A DNA stretch of 64,000 bases from JACCTU01 sp963809175 (GTDB taxonomy: Bacteria; Actinomycetota; Thermoleophilia; Gaiellales; Gaiellaceae), in the NCBI GenBank assembly GCA_963809175.1, contig CAWEIK010000001.1, positions 1,302,001-1,366,000 on the forward strand, read 5' to 3'. Both the position numbers and the translations under genes were made by a program. Under the pieces are notes generated by a model that worked only from the letters and a program-made list of their open reading frames with translations, was not told the origin of the DNA and searched no databases. Below are positions 51,758-60,955 of the stretch, one piece after another. How positions within the stretch are numbered: the stretch's first letter is position 1; every line of letters begins with the position of its first letter.

Positions 51758-51848
51758 CAGAGTGCTCACCGCGGTCTCGAGTTGGCCAGCCGACCGCGGC
51801 TCGCATCGCCCAGTGCGACCACGGTAACGAGCAGGCTGCCGGGCCACA

Positions 51849-51866
51849 ATGGGCCGTTCGGCCCAT
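51849..51866. promoter_or_regulatory. DosR-box-like palindrome, copy 2
   Basis: ATGGGCCGTTCGGCCCAT, a perfect 8+8 inverted repeat with TT centre, fitting GGGnCnWWnGnCCC as in DosR/DevR sites. It lies 76 nt before the multi-GAF kinase. Confidence 0.5.
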
Positions 51867-51920
51867 CTTTTGAAGCCGGAGGACTGAGCCGCGCGGCCGG
51901 GAAATCCGCGGTTTCTCGCC

Positions 51921-51926
51921 TAGAAT
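51921..51926 (+). promoter_or_regulatory. -10 box TAGAAT (multi-GAF kinase)
   Basis: TAGAAT, 16 nt before GTG 51943, so a leader of about 10 nt. The palindrome is about 54 nt upstream, a usual place for an activator. Confidence 0.45.
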
Positions 51927-51942
51927 CCGCGACGAACGCCCA

Positions 51943-54900
51943 GTGACAACCGAGCAGCAGGCCATCTGGTTGAACGCGATCCCCCTGCTCGCGCTCGGGG
52001 TCGTCTATCTCGCTGCCGGGGCCACGCTCCTGCCCGCCCTCGTACGGGCACGTCGAAACCCGATGCGGGAGCTCGGACTCACTCTCGCGCTCGTCTTCCC
52101 CTGCGTTGGCGCCGCCGCGATCATCCTCGGGCTGCTCGTGCTTCGCGACCGAGAGCCCGTCGGCGGGTCGGGCTGGCCGGGGCTCGTGGCGGTCCTGCTC
52201 GCGCTCGTTCCCGCAGTGGTCTTGTTCGCGCGCTTCCGCGACCGGACGCTCCTCGTCACCGGCCCGGGCCTCGCGCGCGCCGCTGGTCGACTGCGTGACG
52301 CCGACACCATCGGAGACGTGTCGCGCGAGCTCGTCGAGCGCGCGGCGTCCGCTGCGCGCACCGAGTTCGCTGCGCTGATGCTCATCGACGAGGGCGGCAC
52401 GGAGGCTCTCGGCATCGTTGCGGTCGACCGCGGTGAAGACGTCGCCTGGTTCCCGGACGTTCGCCTCGACCTGCGGAACGAGCCGTCCGGCGTCGCGAGC
52501 GCGTATCACGACGCGGCCGCGTTCGCCGTCTACGACGCGCGGGCGTCACAGCGAGTGAGCGCACGGCTCGTCGAGGCCACCGGCGCTCGGAGTCTCGCGT
52601 ACATCCCCTTGATCGCAGACCAGCGGGTGATCGGCGTGCTCGTGGTCGCGGCGACGACCAAGCAGCGATCGTTTCCGGACGACGACCTCGCGAGGCTTCA
52701 GGCGCTCGCGGCCGAGGCTGCTCCCGTGCTCGACCGTCTGAGCGGCGCAGGCGACGTGCGGGAGTCGGTCGTGACCCAGCTCGCCGCGCGGATGCGCACC
52801 GACTCCAACCTCGATGCGGTGCTCGAGCACGCTGTGCGCGTCGTCGCGGCCGCGCTGGAGGCGGAGCGTTGCTTCGTCCGGCTGGGCGAGCCCGACGGCG
52901 CGATGACGGTCAAGGCGCAGTGGCACCGCGACGGGCTCGAGCCGATCGGCGACTCGAGCCTCGCGCGGCTCGCCGTCTCGAACCTCGCGATGCGCGATCG
53001 TCGGACGATCACGCTCGCCGACGTCGCCACGGCCCCGGAGCTCGAGGACTCGGCGCACGGCGGGCGCCCCCAGCTGCTCGAGCTGGGCTCTCGGGCCGTC
53101 CTCGCCACGCCGATCGTCGTCTTCGACCGCCTGATCGGCGTGCTGGCCGTTCACCGAAACGTGCCGGGAGCGTGGCTCCCCGCGGACGTCGCGTTCGCCG
53201 AGGCCGTCTCCCGAGAGCTCGGGCTCGGTCTCGACACGGCGCGGCTGCTGGCGGACCACGAGCTTCGGCTGCTGCGCCAGACCGCGCTCCTGCACGCGGC
53301 CCAGACGCTGACCAGCGAGCTGGAGTTCCAGGGAGTCCTCGAGGTCCTCGTCCGCGAAGTCGTCCAGCTGCTCGGTGCGGACGCGGCGGACTGCTGGCTC
53401 TCCGACGAGCGCCGGCGCACGCTCGTCTGTCGCGCCGTCCACGGCCTGCCCGAAAGCCAGATCGGCCGGGAGATCGCTCCCGAAGGGACACTCGGCGAAG
53501 CGATCGCGGCGCGGCGGCCGGTCCTGAAGCGCGACTTCGCGCAGACCGAGCAGCCGAGCCCGTCGGCGAGCTACAGCGAGTTCGAGGACGTGATGGTCGC
53601 GCCCGTCGCCGTCTTCGACGAGGTGCGAGGTGTGCTCGGCGTGTGCTCGCGAACCGCCGGTCGCTTCGACGAGCAGGGACTCGAGCTGCTCGAGGCGTTC
53701 GCGGCACTCGCGTCGCTCGCGCTGCGAAACGCGGAGGCGTTCGAGGAGAGCTCGCGCCAGGCGCGGATCCAGCGCGGCTTCTACCGCATCGCCTCCGTGC
53801 TCGTCGAGCCGCTCTCGCTGTCGGCGACGCTCGACGCCGTCGCGCAGGCCGCCGGCGAGGCGTTCGGGGCCGCGTTCACCGCGGTCGTGATGCCGAGCGG
53901 CGAAGCGCTGCGACTCGCCGGCGGGCACGAGCTCCCCGCGCCGCTCGTCGGCAGCACTCGAGGCGGGTCTCGACGGCGACTCCGGTTTCGGCCATGCGTC
54001 GACGGAGCGCCGCATCCTCGCCTCGCCGCAGCTCGCGTCGGACGACCGCTTCGGCGACGACTGGCGTGCGCTCGCGGACGAGTGCGCGTTTCGTTCGCTG
54101 CTCCTGATTCCGCTCGAGATCGCGGGCGAGGACGCGGCCGGGCTCGTGCTCGTCTTCTTCGCCGACGAGCGCTCGTTGCGAGACGAAGACGTCGAGCTTG
54201 CGCGGCACCTGGCGGGCGCCGCCCGCGGAGCGCTCGAGCGGAGCGGCCTGTTCGAGGGGGAGCGAACGTCGCGTGCGCTTGCGCAGCAGCTCGCTCGAAC
54301 CGGCACCGCGCTCGCGACCGAGCTCGACCCGGCGGCGGTGCTCGACGAGGTCGTCCAGCAGGCGCCTGAGCTGCTCGGCGCCGACGCGTGCGCGATCAGG
54401 ATCGTCGACGGAGACGAGCTGCTCGTGACCGCGGTCGCGGGGGACGACGCGGAGGTCGCGCTCGGCGTTCGCAGCGAGACGGCGGGTTGGCTCTCGGGCG
54501 AGGTCTCGCAGTCGCGAAAGGCGGTGGCGGTGGCGGACGCGTCCGCCGACGCCGCGCTGCTCGCGTCCGACGCGGTCCTGGCGGCCGGGTACAGCCGCGT
54601 ATCTCGGCGTGCCGCTCGTCGGGCCGGAGAGCTCGCTCCTCGGCGTGATCGCCGTGTACAGCCGCGGCCCGCGGCGCTGGCGCCCGGAGGAGATCGAGGC
54701 GCTGCTCGCGCTTGCTGCCAACACGTCGGCCGCGCTCTCGAACGCCGAGCTCTACCAGCGCGTCGCGCTCGAGAAGGAGCGGAGCACGGCGATCCTCGAG
54801 AACATCGCCGACGGGATCGTCGCGCTCGATCGCGACGGAAACGTCGTGCTCTGGAACAGAGCCGCCGAGCAGGTGACCGGCGTGCCGGCCGCGGAGGCGC

Positions 54901-55751
54901 TCGGCCGCGCGCCCGAGCAGGTCCTCGGCCGAACGTTGAGCGGCGCGCCGCTCCTGCGCGTCGCCCGCGGCGGCGGCGAGATCTGGCTCTCGGTCACCGA
55001 GGCCGTCATGCGCGATCCCGCGGGCCAGGTCGCGGGGCGCATCTACGCCTTCCGCGACATCTCCGCCGACCGTCTCGTCGAGGAGATGAAGTCGGAGTTC
55101 GTGTCGACGGTCTCGCACGAGCTGCGCGGTCCGCTGACCTCGATCTACGGGTTCGCCGAGACGCTGCTGCGCGAAGACATCCTGTTCGGCGATGAGGAGC
55201 GCCGCGTCTTTCTCGGCTACATCTCCTCGGAGTCGTCGCGGCTGACCGGCATCGTCGACCAACTTCTGAACGTCGCCCGGCTCGACACCGGCGACCTGCA
55301 TGTGAACCTGCTACCGACCGACGTGCGGCACCTGGTCACGGAGGTCGTGTCGTCAGCGGAGGAGAGCCTCGCGCACAGCTTCGTGCTCGAGCTGCCGACC
55401 GAGCCGCTCGCCGCGAAGGCGGACGCGGACAAGCTGCGCCAGGTTCTGTCCCACCTCGTGGACAACGCGGTCAAGTACTCACCGGACGGGGGTCGCGTCA
55501 CCGTCGCTGCGCGGCGGAAGAGCGACACCGTCGAGTTCCACGTCGTCGACGAGGGCGTCGGGATCCCCGAGGCGGAGCACGACCGGATCTTCCGCAAGTT
55601 CTACCGCGCCGACCAGGAGCGAGGCGGGACCGGCCTCGGCCTCTTCCTGGCGCAGGGGCTCGTCAACGCGATGGGCGGCAGGATCTGGGTCGAGTCGTGC
55701 GAGGGGGAAGGCTCGCGGTTCGCGTTCGAGCTTCCCGCAGCGCGGGTATAA
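51943..55751 (+). CDS. membrane-anchored multi-GAF/PAS sensor histidine kinase, two frameshifts
   Basis: 1268 aa when joined. Three N-terminal membrane segments (about 7-97), then about five GAF-like domains (starting near 108, 270, 445, 605 and 780), a PAS domain (about 950-1040, TAILENIADGIVALDRDG), HisKA with FVSTVSHELRGPLTSIYGF (His about 1057) and HATPase with LSHLVDNAVKYSPDGG, DEGVGIPEAEHD and GGTGLGLFLAQGL. One extra base each at 53948-53951 and 54594-54597. Five GAFs suggest integration of several small-molecule or redox signals. Partner: the receiver protein that follows. Confidence 0.88.
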
Positions 55752-55767
55752 CCGCACGGGTCCTGGC

Positions 55768-56202
55768 ATGACCAACGTTCTCGTCATCGACGACGAAGCC
55801 CCCATCCGGCTGCTCTGCCGGGTGAATCTCGAGGCCGAAGGAATGAAGGTCGCCGAGGCGGCAGATGGGCCCTCGGGGCTCGACAAAGCCCGTGCAGAGC
55901 CGCCCGACGTGATCTTGCTCGACGTGATGATGCCGGGCCTCGACGGCTGGCGCGTCGCGGAGCAGCTCGTCGACGACCCCATCACGAGCGGGATCCCGAT
56001 CGTCTTCCTGACCGCCCGCGCCGAGTTCCGCGACCGTGCGAAAGGGCTCGACATCGGCGGCGTCGACTACATCACGAAGCCGTTCAACCCGCTCGAGCTC
56101 GCACCGCTCGTGCGCGACCTGCTCTCCCGGATCGAGCGCGGCGAGCGCGATCAGCTCCGGCGCGAGAAGCTCGCGGACCTCGAAGCGCTCATGGAGGAGT
56201 AG
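55768..56202 (+). CDS. CheY-like response regulator
   Basis: 144 aa. Acidic pocket NVLVIDDEAP, phospho-acceptor Asp in ILLDVMMPGLDG (about residue 52), Thr in FLTARAE and Lys in YITKPFNP. No DNA-binding domain; the helical tail (RIERGERDQLRREKLADLEA) may contact a partner. 16 bases after the kinase, clearly its cognate. Confidence 0.94.
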   Translation: MTNVLVIDDEAPIRLLCRVNLEAEGMKVAEAADGPSGLDKARAEPPDVILLDVMMPGLDGWRVAEQLVDDPITSGIPIVFLTARAEFRDRAKGLDIGGVDYITKPFNPLELAPLVRDLLSRIERGERDQLRREKLADLEALMEE

Positions 56203-56205
56203 GAA

Positions 56206-56233
56206 CCGAGGAAGTCCTGCGGACTTTCCTCGG
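56206..56233. terminator. hairpin between convergent genes
   Basis: CCGAGGAAGTCC / GGACTTTCCTCGG, 12 pairs with one bulged T and a TGC loop, just after the response-regulator stop. No long T-tract. Confidence 0.5.
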
Positions 56234-56260
56234 AGTACTAACGACCGGCGAAGTTGGCGG

Positions 56261-56710
56261 TCACGACGGTTGTGCCGCCGTAGCCCGGAACGTTCCGACG
56301 ACGACGCCGAGCCCGACGCGCTGGAACTTTCTGCGGAGCAGGTTTGCCCGGTGCGACGGGCTCGCGAGCCACATCTGCACGATCCCTGCCGCCGACCCAC
56401 GGGACCCGACGCCCCAGGCGAGGTTCTCGCCGAAATACGGCCCCCGGGCGCGGTAGCTCGAGAGCCGGCGCGTGAAGTTGCCGTGGGCGAAGGTGCCGGT
56501 CCTGATCATCGCCCGGGACTTGGCCCGGGCCGCCGCCTCGAGCCGGAGGTCGATGCGGAGCGGCCGGACGCCGTACTGCGCGCGGGCCTGATTCATCGCC
56601 TGGAGGAGGCTCGCCTCGGCGGGAGTGGGCTGGGCCAGAGCCGGCGCGGAGACCGTCAAAAGGCCGAAAAATATGCTAAAAACTATAGAAACCTTCTTTA
56701 CGGGGCACAT
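56261..56710 (-). CDS. secreted CAP-domain (SCP/PR-1) protein, copy 1
   Basis: 149 aa. Signal peptide MCPVKKVSIVFSIFFGLL, ending APALA. The CAP domain shows LLQAMNQARAQYGVRPLRID, FAHGNFTRRL, GENLAWGVGS and MWLASPSHRANLLRRKFQRV. Extracellular; CAP roles in bacteria are poorly known. The signal-peptide codons are AT-rich compared with neighbours. The ATG follows a canonical promoter with almost no leader. Confidence 0.9.
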   Translation of the reverse strand: MCPVKKVSIVFSIFFGLLTVSAPALAQPTPAEASLLQAMNQARAQYGVRPLRIDLRLEAAARAKSRAMIRTGTFAHGNFTRRLSSYRARGPYFGENLAWGVGSRGSAAGIVQMWLASPSHRANLLRRKFQRVGLGVVVGTFRATAAQPS

Positions 56711-56720
56711 CAAGGGGGGC

Positions 56721-56749
56721 ACGGTATGTGAGCGGTCGGACGACGTCAA
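56721..56749 (-). promoter_or_regulatory. canonical sigma-70 promoter (CAP copy 1)
   Basis: On minus TTGACG (56744-56749), 17-bp spacer, TACCGT (56721-56726), then 10 nt to the ATG. The best complete -35/-10 promoter in the window. Confidence 0.7.
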
Positions 56750-56796
56750 GTTTTTATGTGTTTCAAGTGATTCAGGTTTTTACGTGTTTCAAGTGA
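56745..56796 (-). repeat. 26-bp AT-rich tandem repeat, two copies
   Basis: Units 56745-56770 and 56771-56796 match in about 23 of 26 bases; core TCACTTGAAACACrTAAAAA on minus. One copy contains the -35 of the CAP promoter. Very low GC for this genome. Confidence 0.7.
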
Positions 56797-57733
56797 CTAA
56801 CGCGCTGTCTGCGCGAGCAGGATCGCCGCGAGGACGATTGCGCCGCCCGCCAGCTGGGCTGCGGCGAGCTCCTCGCCGAGCCACAGCCAGGCGACGAGCG
56901 TCGCGGCCACGGGCTCGAACATCGCCGTGATGCTCGCCCTGGTCGCCGGAATGAAGCTCAGCGAGCCGACCAGGAGCCCGAAGGGGACGATCGTCCCGAG
57001 CACGATCATCCAGGCGATCAGCGACCAGACGGGAAGGCCCCACGCGCCCGGTGCCGCGTCGTCGACGAGCCCCGTCGGGAACGTCCACCACGGCTGCACG
57101 ACGGCCCAGAAGAGCGATGCGAACAGGAAGCCGTACGTCGTGAGGGAGATCGCGTCCCGGCGCCCGATCTCTCGTTCGGCGACGAGGATGTAGAGGGCGT
57201 AGCTCGTCGCGGCGAGCAGCGACGCACCGACGCCGATCCCATCCAGCTCGGCGCCGCCCCAGATCTCGAGCACGAACGAGAGCCCGACGAGCGCGAGCCC
57301 GAGCGCGAGCCAGATCCGGCGGCGCACCTCGACGTGGAGGACGTACCGCGAGAAGAGCGCGACGAGCAGCGGCGCAAGGTATTGGATCAATAGTGCGACC
57401 GCGAGCGACATGCGGTGGATCGCGACGAAGTAGAACCACTGCACGAACGCGAGGCCCTCCGATCCCGAACAGCGCCAGCATCGGCAGCTCGCGGCGCGAA
57501 ACCCGAAGCCGACTCGGCGCGGCGACCACGAGCACGAGTGCGAGCCCGACGAACGCACCCGTCGAGCGAACCTCGCTCAAGCGCAGGGACGAGACGCCCG
57601 AGTCGAGAATCACCTTCGACACCGCGCCGTTGACGGCCCAGAGCGTCGCGGCTGTCAGCACCATCCCGTAGCCGAGGAACGGGTGCGGCTCGCGTGGAGG
57701 CGCACCGCCGGCCGGGAGGAGGGGCTCGACCAC
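56797..57733 (-). CDS. EamA/DMT-family transporter, frameshifted
   Basis: 311 aa when joined, about ten membrane segments in two EamA repeats (FLGYGMVLTAATLWAVNGAV; SLLAATSYALYILVAEREIG). An extra base near 57460 separates LFGI from EGLAFVQWFYFVAIHRM. GTG start with TAGCTT 6 nt upstream on minus. Exports metabolites; substrate unknown. Confidence 0.85.
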
Positions 57734-57739
57734 GGCGCG

Positions 57740-57745
57740 AAGCTA
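57740..57745 (-). promoter_or_regulatory. -10 box TAGCTT, leaderless-type (EamA)
   Basis: TAGCTT on minus, 6 nt before GTG 57733, 17 bp from tRNA-Pro on the other strand. Confidence 0.45.
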
Positions 57746-57761
57746 CACTCGCCCGCGACGG

Positions 57762-57835
<74 letters not shown>

Positions 57836-57852
57836 CTATTGATGAGGCGCAA

Positions 57853-57882
57853 GTCGTGAATCCGCTAGCGCGGATTCACGAC
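57853..57882. terminator. 13-bp hairpin after tRNA-Pro
   Basis: GTCGTGAATCCGC / GCGGATTCACGAC with loop TAGC, 18 nt after the tRNA. No T-tract, so its role as a terminator is unproven. The rest of 57883-57928 is GC-palindromic (GCGGCCGC) with no gene. Confidence 0.45.
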
Positions 57883-57928
57883 CGCTTGGTACCTGAAGGC
57901 GGCCGCCCGCGGCCGCAAAGCAAAACCT

Positions 57929-58531
57929 CTAGCTCTCGCGGACGACTCGCGCGAAAAAGAACGCGAACACGGCGAAGAAGACGATTGCGGCTTCGGACGA
58001 CATCGTCACTCCGCCGATTTGCTGGTCCTCGAGGGCGGTCAAGCCCCAGTGCCCGTCGTAGAAGTCGTAGACGCTTTCCGGGATCAGCGCGAGGAGGAGG
58101 CCGAGTGGACTGATCAGGACGAAGGCGGCGAAGACGTAGCCCGCCTTTGCGCCGTCGCTCATCGTGCCGTGCACGATCGGCAGCCAGAGCGCCGCTCCCG
58201 CCAGGAGATACGAGAGGTGCTCGACCTGGAGGAGCGAGTCCGGGTGGCGGAGGGCCGCGTCGTAGAGCGGTGGCGCGTGCCACGTGTAGTAGACGACGAG
58301 CCACAGCGGGAGACCGAGCCACGGGGGCACGAAGCGCGCCAGCTTGCGGCCGAGCTCCGGCGGTAGCCCGAGCACGAGGAGCGCGGGCGCCCACTCCGCC
58401 AGCACGACGTTCTGCAGCAGGTGCGCCGTCAGCAGCTCGAACTGGAGGTCGTGCAGCGGCCCGACGAGGGCCACGAGCGCGAGCAGCGTGCCGGCCGAGA
58501 AGCAGGCGAGGCGGCCACGGCTCCATTCCAC
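57929..58531 (-). CDS. ctaG: cytochrome c oxidase assembly factor CtaG-like membrane protein
   Basis: 200 aa, six or so membrane segments. Conserved LLTAHLLQNVVLAEWAPALL, YYTWHAPPLYDAALRH, VEHLSYLLAGAALWLPI and the His/Met positions of the caa3_CtaG family, implicated in copper-centre assembly. GTG 58531 is chosen because TAGCGT lies 7 nt upstream and earlier in-frame starts overlap tRNA-Gly. Confidence 0.85.
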   Translation of the reverse strand: MEWSRGRLACFSAGTLLALVALVGPLHDLQFELLTAHLLQNVVLAEWAPALLVLGLPPELGRKLARFVPPWLGLPLWLVVYYTWHAPPLYDAALRHPDSLLQVEHLSYLLAGAALWLPIVHGTMSDGAKAGYVFAAFVLISPLGLLLALIPESVYDFYDGHWGLTALEDQQIGGVTMSSEAAIVFFAVFAFFFARVVRES

Positions 58532-58538
58532 CGGGGCT

Positions 58539-58544
58539 ACGCTA
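58539..58544 (-). promoter_or_regulatory. -10 box TAGCGT, leaderless-type (ctaG)
   Basis: TAGCGT on minus, 7 nt before GTG 58531, 8 bp from tRNA-Gly. Confidence 0.45.
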
Positions 58545-58551
58545 CTGCTGC

Positions 58552-58622
58552 GCGCCCGTGGTGTAGCGGTAACACGAGAGCCTTCCAAGCTTTAGTCACC
58601 GGTTCGATCCCGGTCGGGCGCT
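58552..58622 (+). tRNA. tRNA-Gly (TCC)
   Basis: Acceptor GCGCCCG / CGGGCGC, anticodon loop CTTCCAA (TCC), T arm CCGGT-TCGATCC-CGG. Discriminator T; CCA not encoded. Confidence 0.94.
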
Positions 58623-58634
58623 TCGCGGTCGAGC

Positions 58635-59096
58635 TTAGGATGGCGAGCGTCGACGCGCTCGATCGTCGACGTCGTCGCGCGGCTTGTCGTTCGCGTCGGT
58701 GTCGACGCTCTCGATCGCGTCGACGACGTCCATCCCGTTGGTGACGCGGCCGAAGACGGTGTGCTTGCCGTCCAGCCACGGCGTCGCCTGGGCGGTGACG
58801 ATGAAGAACTGCGAGCCGTTCGTGTTCGGGCCGGCATTGGCCATCGCGAACGCGCCGCGCACGACCTTGTTGTCGTTGAACTCGTCCTCGAACTGGTAGC
58901 CGGGCCCACCCGAACCGGTGCCGGTCGGGTCGCCTCCCTGGATCATGAAGTCCGGGATCACGCGGTGGAAGGTGACGCCGTCGTAGAACCCGTCCCGCGC
59001 GAGCTTCAGGAAGTTCTCGACCGTCTTCGGCGCGTCGTCGTCGAAGAGCTCGAACTCGATCGCACCCTTGTTGGTGTGAAGTGTTCCGGCGGTCAC
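58635..59096 (-). CDS. peptidyl-prolyl cis-trans isomerase (cyclophilin type)
   Basis: About 153 aa, cytoplasmic. TFHRVIPDFMIQGGDPTG carries the catalytic Arg; GAFAMANAGPNTNGSQFFI and WLDGKHTVFGRV complete the active site. The last residues look out of frame: one extra base at 58664-58668 would give the usual DDVTIERVD ending, but no clean stop follows. GTG start with TAGCAT 8 nt upstream. Confidence 0.93.
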   Translation of the reverse strand: MTAGTLHTNKGAIEFELFDDDAPKTVENFLKLARDGFYDGVTFHRVIPDFMIQGGDPTGTGSGGPGYQFEDEFNDNKVVRGAFAMANAGPNTNGSQFFIVTAQATPWLDGKHTVFGRVTNGMDVVDAIESVDTDANDKPRDDVDDRARRRSPS

Positions 59097-59104
59097 GTCG
59101 CAGG

Positions 59105-59110
59105 ATGCTA
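59105..59110 (-). promoter_or_regulatory. -10 box TAGCAT, leaderless-type (cyclophilin)
   Basis: TAGCAT on minus, 8 nt before GTG 59096. Confidence 0.45.
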
Positions 59111-59149
59111 GCGGCCGAGTCGTCCGGCGGTCAGGTCAAGCTCTCGCGC

Positions 59150-60232
59150 ATGGACCCGCTCGAGCGGATCGTCCGATTCCGCGCGCGGACGGTCCTCGCC
59201 GTCCTCGGAATCATCCTCGCCGTCTTCGCGCTGCTCCAGGTCGTCGCGCTTGCGCGCCAGGTGCTGACCTGGATGCTGATCGCGGTCTTCTTCGCGCTCG
59301 CGCTCGATCCGCTCGTGAACCTGCTGATGCGCCGCGGCATCCGCCGGCGCGGCCTCGCGATCGGTGTCACCTACCTGATCCTGCTCGCCGTGTTCGTCCT
59401 GCTCGGCATGACGTTCGTCCCGACGCTCGTCGACGAGGTGAACAAGTTCATCGACGCCGTGCCGCAATACGTCGAGGACCTGACGAAGGGCCGCGGTCGT
59501 CTCGGCTTCCTCGAGACCGACTACCAGCTCGTCGAGCGTTTGCGCGAAGCGGTCGCCGGCACCGACCTCAGTCGCATCCTCGGTGTCTCCGGGACCGCGG
59601 TCGCGGTGACGAAGGGCATCGTGACGGTGATCGCCGCGACGATCACGATCGTCGTGCTGACCTTCTTCATGCTCCTCGAAGGCCCGCGGTGGGTCGAGCG
59701 GCTCTACGGGCTCCTGCCGGAGGGCTCGCAGCCGCGCTGGCGCCGGATCGGTAAGGACATCTACGCGACCGTTGGCGGTTTCGTCGCCGGCGCTCTGGCG
59801 ATCGCGCTCCTGGCGGGGATCACGTCCTCGCTCCTGCTCATCGTGCTCGGCGTCAGCTACGCGATCGCGCTCGGCCTGGTCGTCTTCCTGCTCGACCTGA
59901 TCCCGCTCGCGGGGGCCACGATCGCGTCGGTCCTCGTCACCACCGTCGCCGTGCTCGACCAGGGCTGGACGGTCGGGCTGATCGTGCTCGGTTGGTTCAT
60001 CGTCTACCAGCAGTTCGAAAACCACGTGCTCTACCCCCTGATCTACTCGAAGACGGTCGCGCTCTCGCCGCTCACGATCCTGGTCGCGGTGCTGATCGGC
60101 GCCTCGCTCGCGGGCGTGCTCGGAGCTCTCGCGGCGATCCCGATCGCAGGGACGATCCAGGTGCTGCTTCGCCACTGGCTGGAGGCCCGTCGGGAGTCTT
60201 CCGGCGAGCCGGTGGTCGACGCCCCGCTCTGA
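59150..60232 (+). CDS. AI-2E-family transporter
   Basis: 360 aa, seven to eight membrane segments (LAVLGIILAVFALLQVVALA, WMLIAVFFALALDPLVNLLM, then a large soluble loop 95-150, later YQQFENHVLYPLIYSKTVAL). The family includes autoinducer-2 exporters and Na+/H+ antiporters; substrate unknown. ATG 59150 gives MDPLERIVRFR; the frame is open upstream to 59081. Confidence 0.88.
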   Translation: MDPLERIVRFRARTVLAVLGIILAVFALLQVVALARQVLTWMLIAVFFALALDPLVNLLMRRGIRRRGLAIGVTYLILLAVFVLLGMTFVPTLVDEVNKFIDAVPQYVEDLTKGRGRLGFLETDYQLVERLREAVAGTDLSRILGVSGTAVAVTKGIVTVIAATITIVVLTFFMLLEGPRWVERLYGLLPEGSQPRWRRIGKDIYATVGGFVAGALAIALLAGITSSLLLIVLGVSYAIALGLVVFLLDLIPLAGATIASVLVTTVAVLDQGWTVGLIVLGWFIVYQQFENHVLYPLIYSKTVALSPLTILVAVLIGASLAGVLGALAAIPIAGTIQVLLRHWLEARRESSGEPVVDAPL

Positions 60233-60243
60233 GGGAGGGTTGA

Positions 60244-60259
60244 TCCCCCAATGGGGGGA
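60244..60259 (+). terminator. short G/C hairpin after the AI-2E gene
   Basis: TCCCCC-AAT-GGGGGGA, 11 nt after the stop; weak terminator candidate. Confidence 0.35.
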
Positions 60260-60296
60260 GGCCGTCTCCGTCGGCCATCCCGATGTTGAAAGGGCA

Positions 60297-60837
60297 ATGG
60301 CCGGGGGGATCCGCACACTGCTCGTGCTCGTCGCAGTCCTTGTGACTGCGGTCGCGGCATCGCCTGCCGGGGCGCGAACGCACGAGGGACGCACGCTCGC
60401 CGCCCGGGACTCGCTCGAGAGCGGCGTGCTCGTACAGATCAATGCGCTTCGCCGCCAGCACGGCCTCGCACCGCTTCGGCTCAACGTCCGGCTTCGCGCC
60501 GCCGCCGACGCGCACTCCTCGGCGATGGCGAACGCGGGGCTTCTTCTCGCACGAGTCACCCGACGGGACGATCTTCTGGAAGCGCGTCGCGCGCTACTAC
60601 CCGCAGCGCTCGTCCGGGTACTGGTCCGTCGGCGAGAACCTGCTCTGGTCGTCGCCCGACGTCGCCCCCGCGGACGCTTTGCGGATGTGGCTCGGAAGCC
60701 CACCGCACAAGAAGAACCTGCTCACCGCCCGCTGGCGGGAGATCGGCCTCTCGGCGATTCACGTCAGCTCGGGACCCGGCGTGTTCAACAACGCGCCCGT
60801 CACCGTGCTCACCGCCGACTTCGGCGTCAGACGCTAA
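60297..60837 (+). CDS. secreted CAP-domain protein, copy 2, frameshifted
   Basis: 179 aa when joined. Signal peptide MAGGIRTLLVLVAVLVTAVA, ending AASPAGA. CAP domain: LVQINALRRQHGLAPLRLNV, FFSHESPDGTIFWKR, SVGENLLWSS and MWLGSPPHKKNLLTARWREI. An extra G in the run 60536-60539 breaks the frame between AMANAG and FFSHESP. A distant paralogue of the gene at 56.3 kb. Confidence 0.87.
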
Positions 60838-60865
60838 CCACGCCACCCGGTTACGCTTTCCCCGA

Positions 60866-60937
60866 GCGCCCGTAGCTCAGTGGAAGAGCGACGGCCTTCT
60901 AAGCCGTGGGTCGGAGGTTCGAATCCTCCCGGGCGCA
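60866..60937 (+). tRNA. tRNA-Arg (TCT)
   Basis: Acceptor GCGCCCG / CGGGCGC, anticodon loop CTTCTAA (TCT), T arm GGAGG-TTCGAAT-CCTCC. TACGCT lies 8 nt upstream (60852-60857) as a likely -10. CCA not encoded. Confidence 0.96.
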
Positions 60938-60955
60938 CCTCGTTCGGGTCTTTCT

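Larger units (their letters stand above)
51710..51870 (-). ncRNA. candidate structured small RNA
   Basis: Between the copy-2 palindrome and the U-tract hairpin the minus strand folds readily: CCGCGGTC / GACCGCGG arms in the middle and the terminator at the end. Length about 120-160 nt. No named family. The whole 51691-51942 spacer has no protein gene that I accept. Confidence 0.3.

Noticed and set aside
51710..51846. Leader peptide on minus upstream of ispH ending at a TAG
   Set aside because: No Shine-Dalgarno, no run of a regulatory amino acid, and ispH has its own -10 box right before its start.
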